Below are positions 62,544 through 64,000 of a stretch of DNA of 64,000 nucleotides, one piece after another. Origin of the DNA: Piezodorus guildinii (taxonomy: Eukaryota; Arthropoda; Insecta; Hemiptera; Pentatomidae); assembly GCA_023052935.1 (NCBI GenBank), contig CM041292.1:196966299-197030298 (forward strand). Reading direction: 5' to 3'. The translations under genes and the position numbers were made by a program. The stretch's first letter is position 1. Each line of letters opens with the position of its first letter. The notes under the pieces were generated by a model. It was given only the letters and a program-made list of their open reading frames with translations, did not search any database and was not told the origin of the DNA.

Positions 62544-63926
62544 TTACCTTTTTCGTATGATATTTTTTTTATATTGTTGAACGTCAGCTGTATCGTCACA
62601 CGAAGTGTTTTCTACGGTATCGTCATCAGAGATTGTAGAAGTTAGGGATTGAGCAATAGGAGGCTCAAGAGAAGGTGTGAGTTTTTTTTCCGTCTTAGTA
62701 ACACTTCTAGTCCGAACAGGCACTTGATTCGGAATGGGCGTAAGAGGATTGGTAGAGTCGAGAGGAGTGGGTAGGTCAGGAATTGAAAAAGTAGGAGAGG
62801 GTGTGGTGGAGGTATCAAGAGTGGCAGAAGAAGGGTTAACGCTGTTGGACAGTAAGGAAGATGGTTGGGGTATAGGGAGAGGAAGAGTTATTGAGGGCGG
62901 GGTAGAGGCAATATCTTTATCCGCTGCGATAGATTTTGTAATAGGCATTTCATCCGTTTGGGTACTAACCTCAGGTGAGTTTTCATGTTCATCTCCGGAT
63001 GAAGGTAGAAGATTAACCTGTACTCCTATTTCTTTTGTTGCGATTAGTTGGATGTTTTTCCTAGCGACTTCTGCAAAAGATTTGCTGGAAACTGTAGGAT
63101 TTCTCTCTTTGTAAATCTCTTTGGCCTCATTAAATGATATTTTTAATGACGTTTGTATATTTTTTATCTCCTTATGTAGCAAAAATTCCCGACAATTACG
63201 ACTCAGCGCATTGTGTGGGCCTCCACAATTAACACATTTTGGAGCCAAACCGCACTTTATATTTTCTCCATGTTTGGCCTGCCCGCACTGAATGCAAACG
63301 GCTGCTTTTTTACAGGCTGATGTTGGGTGAGAAAAGCCGAGACATTGGAAGCATCGCATCGGGTTAGAAATGTAGGGCTGGACCTTGATTATCTCATATC
63401 CAATTTGTATAGTTTCTGGTGGATTAGGCGTAGGGAATGTGACAATATACGAGTTAGTTTTAATTTCTTTTCCGTCTTTTTTAATTTTAATTCTTACAAT
63501 GTTTGTTATCACCAATGCTAATTCTTGCATGATTTCTTCTATTTTAAGATATTGAAAGTCAAAGCACCTAATGACACCTTTGGAGTAGTTTAACGTTTTA
63601 TGAGGTACGACTTGAATCGGGAATTGTCCTCCAAAATCCTTACATCTTAATAAAACTTCGGATTGTTGTCCTCTTGCTGTCTCTACCAATAGAGAGCCGT
63701 CTCTCAATTTCTTTACTTTTTTTACATCTCCAACTTGTCCTGAGATGAACTTGTTTATAAAAAAAGGTGAAATTTTCTGGAAACTGTCCTGGTCTGTTCT
63801 TTTAATTATTAAGTATGTCGGATTTTTGTTAATGTTAGATTCAGCAATGGATTTTTCGGTTGGAATCGGAACTCGGGGTCGAGAACGTTTCGTGGTGGGA
63901 ATGGGGTCTGCTGATTGTTCTCCCAT
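62544..63926 (-). CDS. I-clade ORF1: gag-like protein with three CCHC knuckles
   Basis: 460-aa intact frame. Residues ~35-185 form the RNA-binding-like region (YLIIKRTDQDSFQKISPFFI, VKKLRDGSLLVE). Three knuckles follow: C192-C195-H200-C205, C211-C214-H219-C225 and C231-C234-H238-C245, then a Ser/Pro/Thr-rich tail (residues ~300-440) and a basic end (KKNIIRKR). The plan matches ORF1 of I/Nimb-type elements. It is expected to coat element RNA. The start ATG is followed by MGEQSADP; upstream is A/T-rich to the window end. Confidence 0.92.
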   Translation of the reverse strand: MGEQSADPIPTTKRSRPRVPIPTEKSIAESNINKNPTYLIIKRTDQDSFQKISPFFINKFISGQVGDVKKVKKLRDGSLLVETARGQQSEVLLRCKDFGGQFPIQVVPHKTLNYSKGVIRCFDFQYLKIEEIMQELALVITNIVRIKIKKDGKEIKTNSYIVTFPTPNPPETIQIGYEIIKVQPYISNPMRCFQCLGFSHPTSACKKAAVCIQCGQAKHGENIKCGLAPKCVNCGGPHNALSRNCREFLLHKEIKNIQTSLKISFNEAKEIYKERNPTVSSKSFAEVARKNIQLIATKEIGVQVNLLPSSGDEHENSPEVSTQTDEMPITKSIAADKDIASTPPSITLPLPIPQPSSLLSNSVNPSSATLDTSTTPSPTFSIPDLPTPLDSTNPLTPIPNQVPVRTRSVTKTEKKLTPSLEPPIAQSLTSTISDDDTVENTSCDDTADVQQYKKNIIRKR

Positions 63927-64000
63927 TTTTATAATTTATTGAAAGGGAAAAAATTATATTGAAATTATAAAAGATAGTAAAATTAACGCAAATTGATATA

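Larger units (their letters stand above)
58706..64000 (-). mobile_element. Element C: I-clade LINE, near full length, ORF2 frameshifted
   Basis: Minus-strand element of at least 5.2 kb; the 5' end may lie beyond the window. Order from 5': ORF1 (63926-62544), 152-nt gap, ORF2 (from 62391 to 58741, in at least five pieces), short 3' UTR, (TA)-rich tail. RT followed by RNase H identifies the I-group. Element ends and TSD could not be established. Inactive as it stands. Confidence 0.88.

Noticed and set aside
1..64000. Bacterial-type features (operons, ribosome binding sites, attachment sites, origins)
   Set aside because: All gene content is of eukaryotic transposable elements with poly(A) tails, TSDs and tRNA-SINEs; such features do not apply.

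Overview
No single-copy host gene could be recognised in this window. It looks like a repeat-dense, AT-rich intergenic stretch of an arthropod nuclear genome, most likely an insect. The evidence is the mix of Jockey-clade, I-group, RTE-like and CR1/Daphne-like non-LTR retrotransposons, mariner, piggyBac, hAT and Helitron relics, and several tRNA-derived SINE families, together with long microsatellites. Nothing is prokaryotic. The species cannot be named from the sequence alone. Clade names below rest on motif reading, not on database searches.

Layout. Positions 1-9000 hold two copies of a non-coding repeat (N1) split by a Jockey-like insertion, a SINE, a 5'-truncated Jockey copy with a perfect target-site duplication (TSD), a 41-bp tandem repeat and an internally deleted mariner with TA flanks. 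Positions 9300-14900 hold a piggyBac relic interrupted by element A, a near-intact full-length Jockey element (minus strand, ORF1 plus an 894-aa ORF2, with TSD). Positions 15000-24800 carry mariner relics, an I-group relic split by a later insertion, Jockey fragments, a 263-bp palindrome, and a piggyBac relic broken by a SINE that is itself broken by an RTE-like copy. Positions 24976-29789 are element B, a second full-length Jockey element with intact ORF2 and a frameshifted ORF1.

Positions 30350-32620 form a four-layer nest: a tRNA-SINE split by a hAT-like element, which holds a Helitron-like element, which holds a mariner. Positions 32700-46400 are mostly 5'-truncated Jockey copies and SINEs. 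One ~720-bp segment here (43077-43790) is an inverted duplicate of 18417-19135. Positions 46400-58700 contain two foldback elements, one with hammerhead-ribozyme-like motifs, two more N1 copies and relics of I-group and CR1/Daphne-like LINEs. Positions 58706-64000 are element C, an I-clade element (minus strand) with ORF1 intact and RT plus RNase H readable, but ORF2 broken by frameshifts.

In the retrotransposons, ORF1 supplies a nucleic-acid-binding gag-like protein with CCHC knuckles. ORF2 supplies endonuclease and reverse transcriptase, plus RNase H in the I-group, for target-primed reverse transcription. SINEs, 5'-truncated copies and their TSDs are the products of this machinery. Family names J1, J2, S1, S2, S3 and N1 are local labels only.
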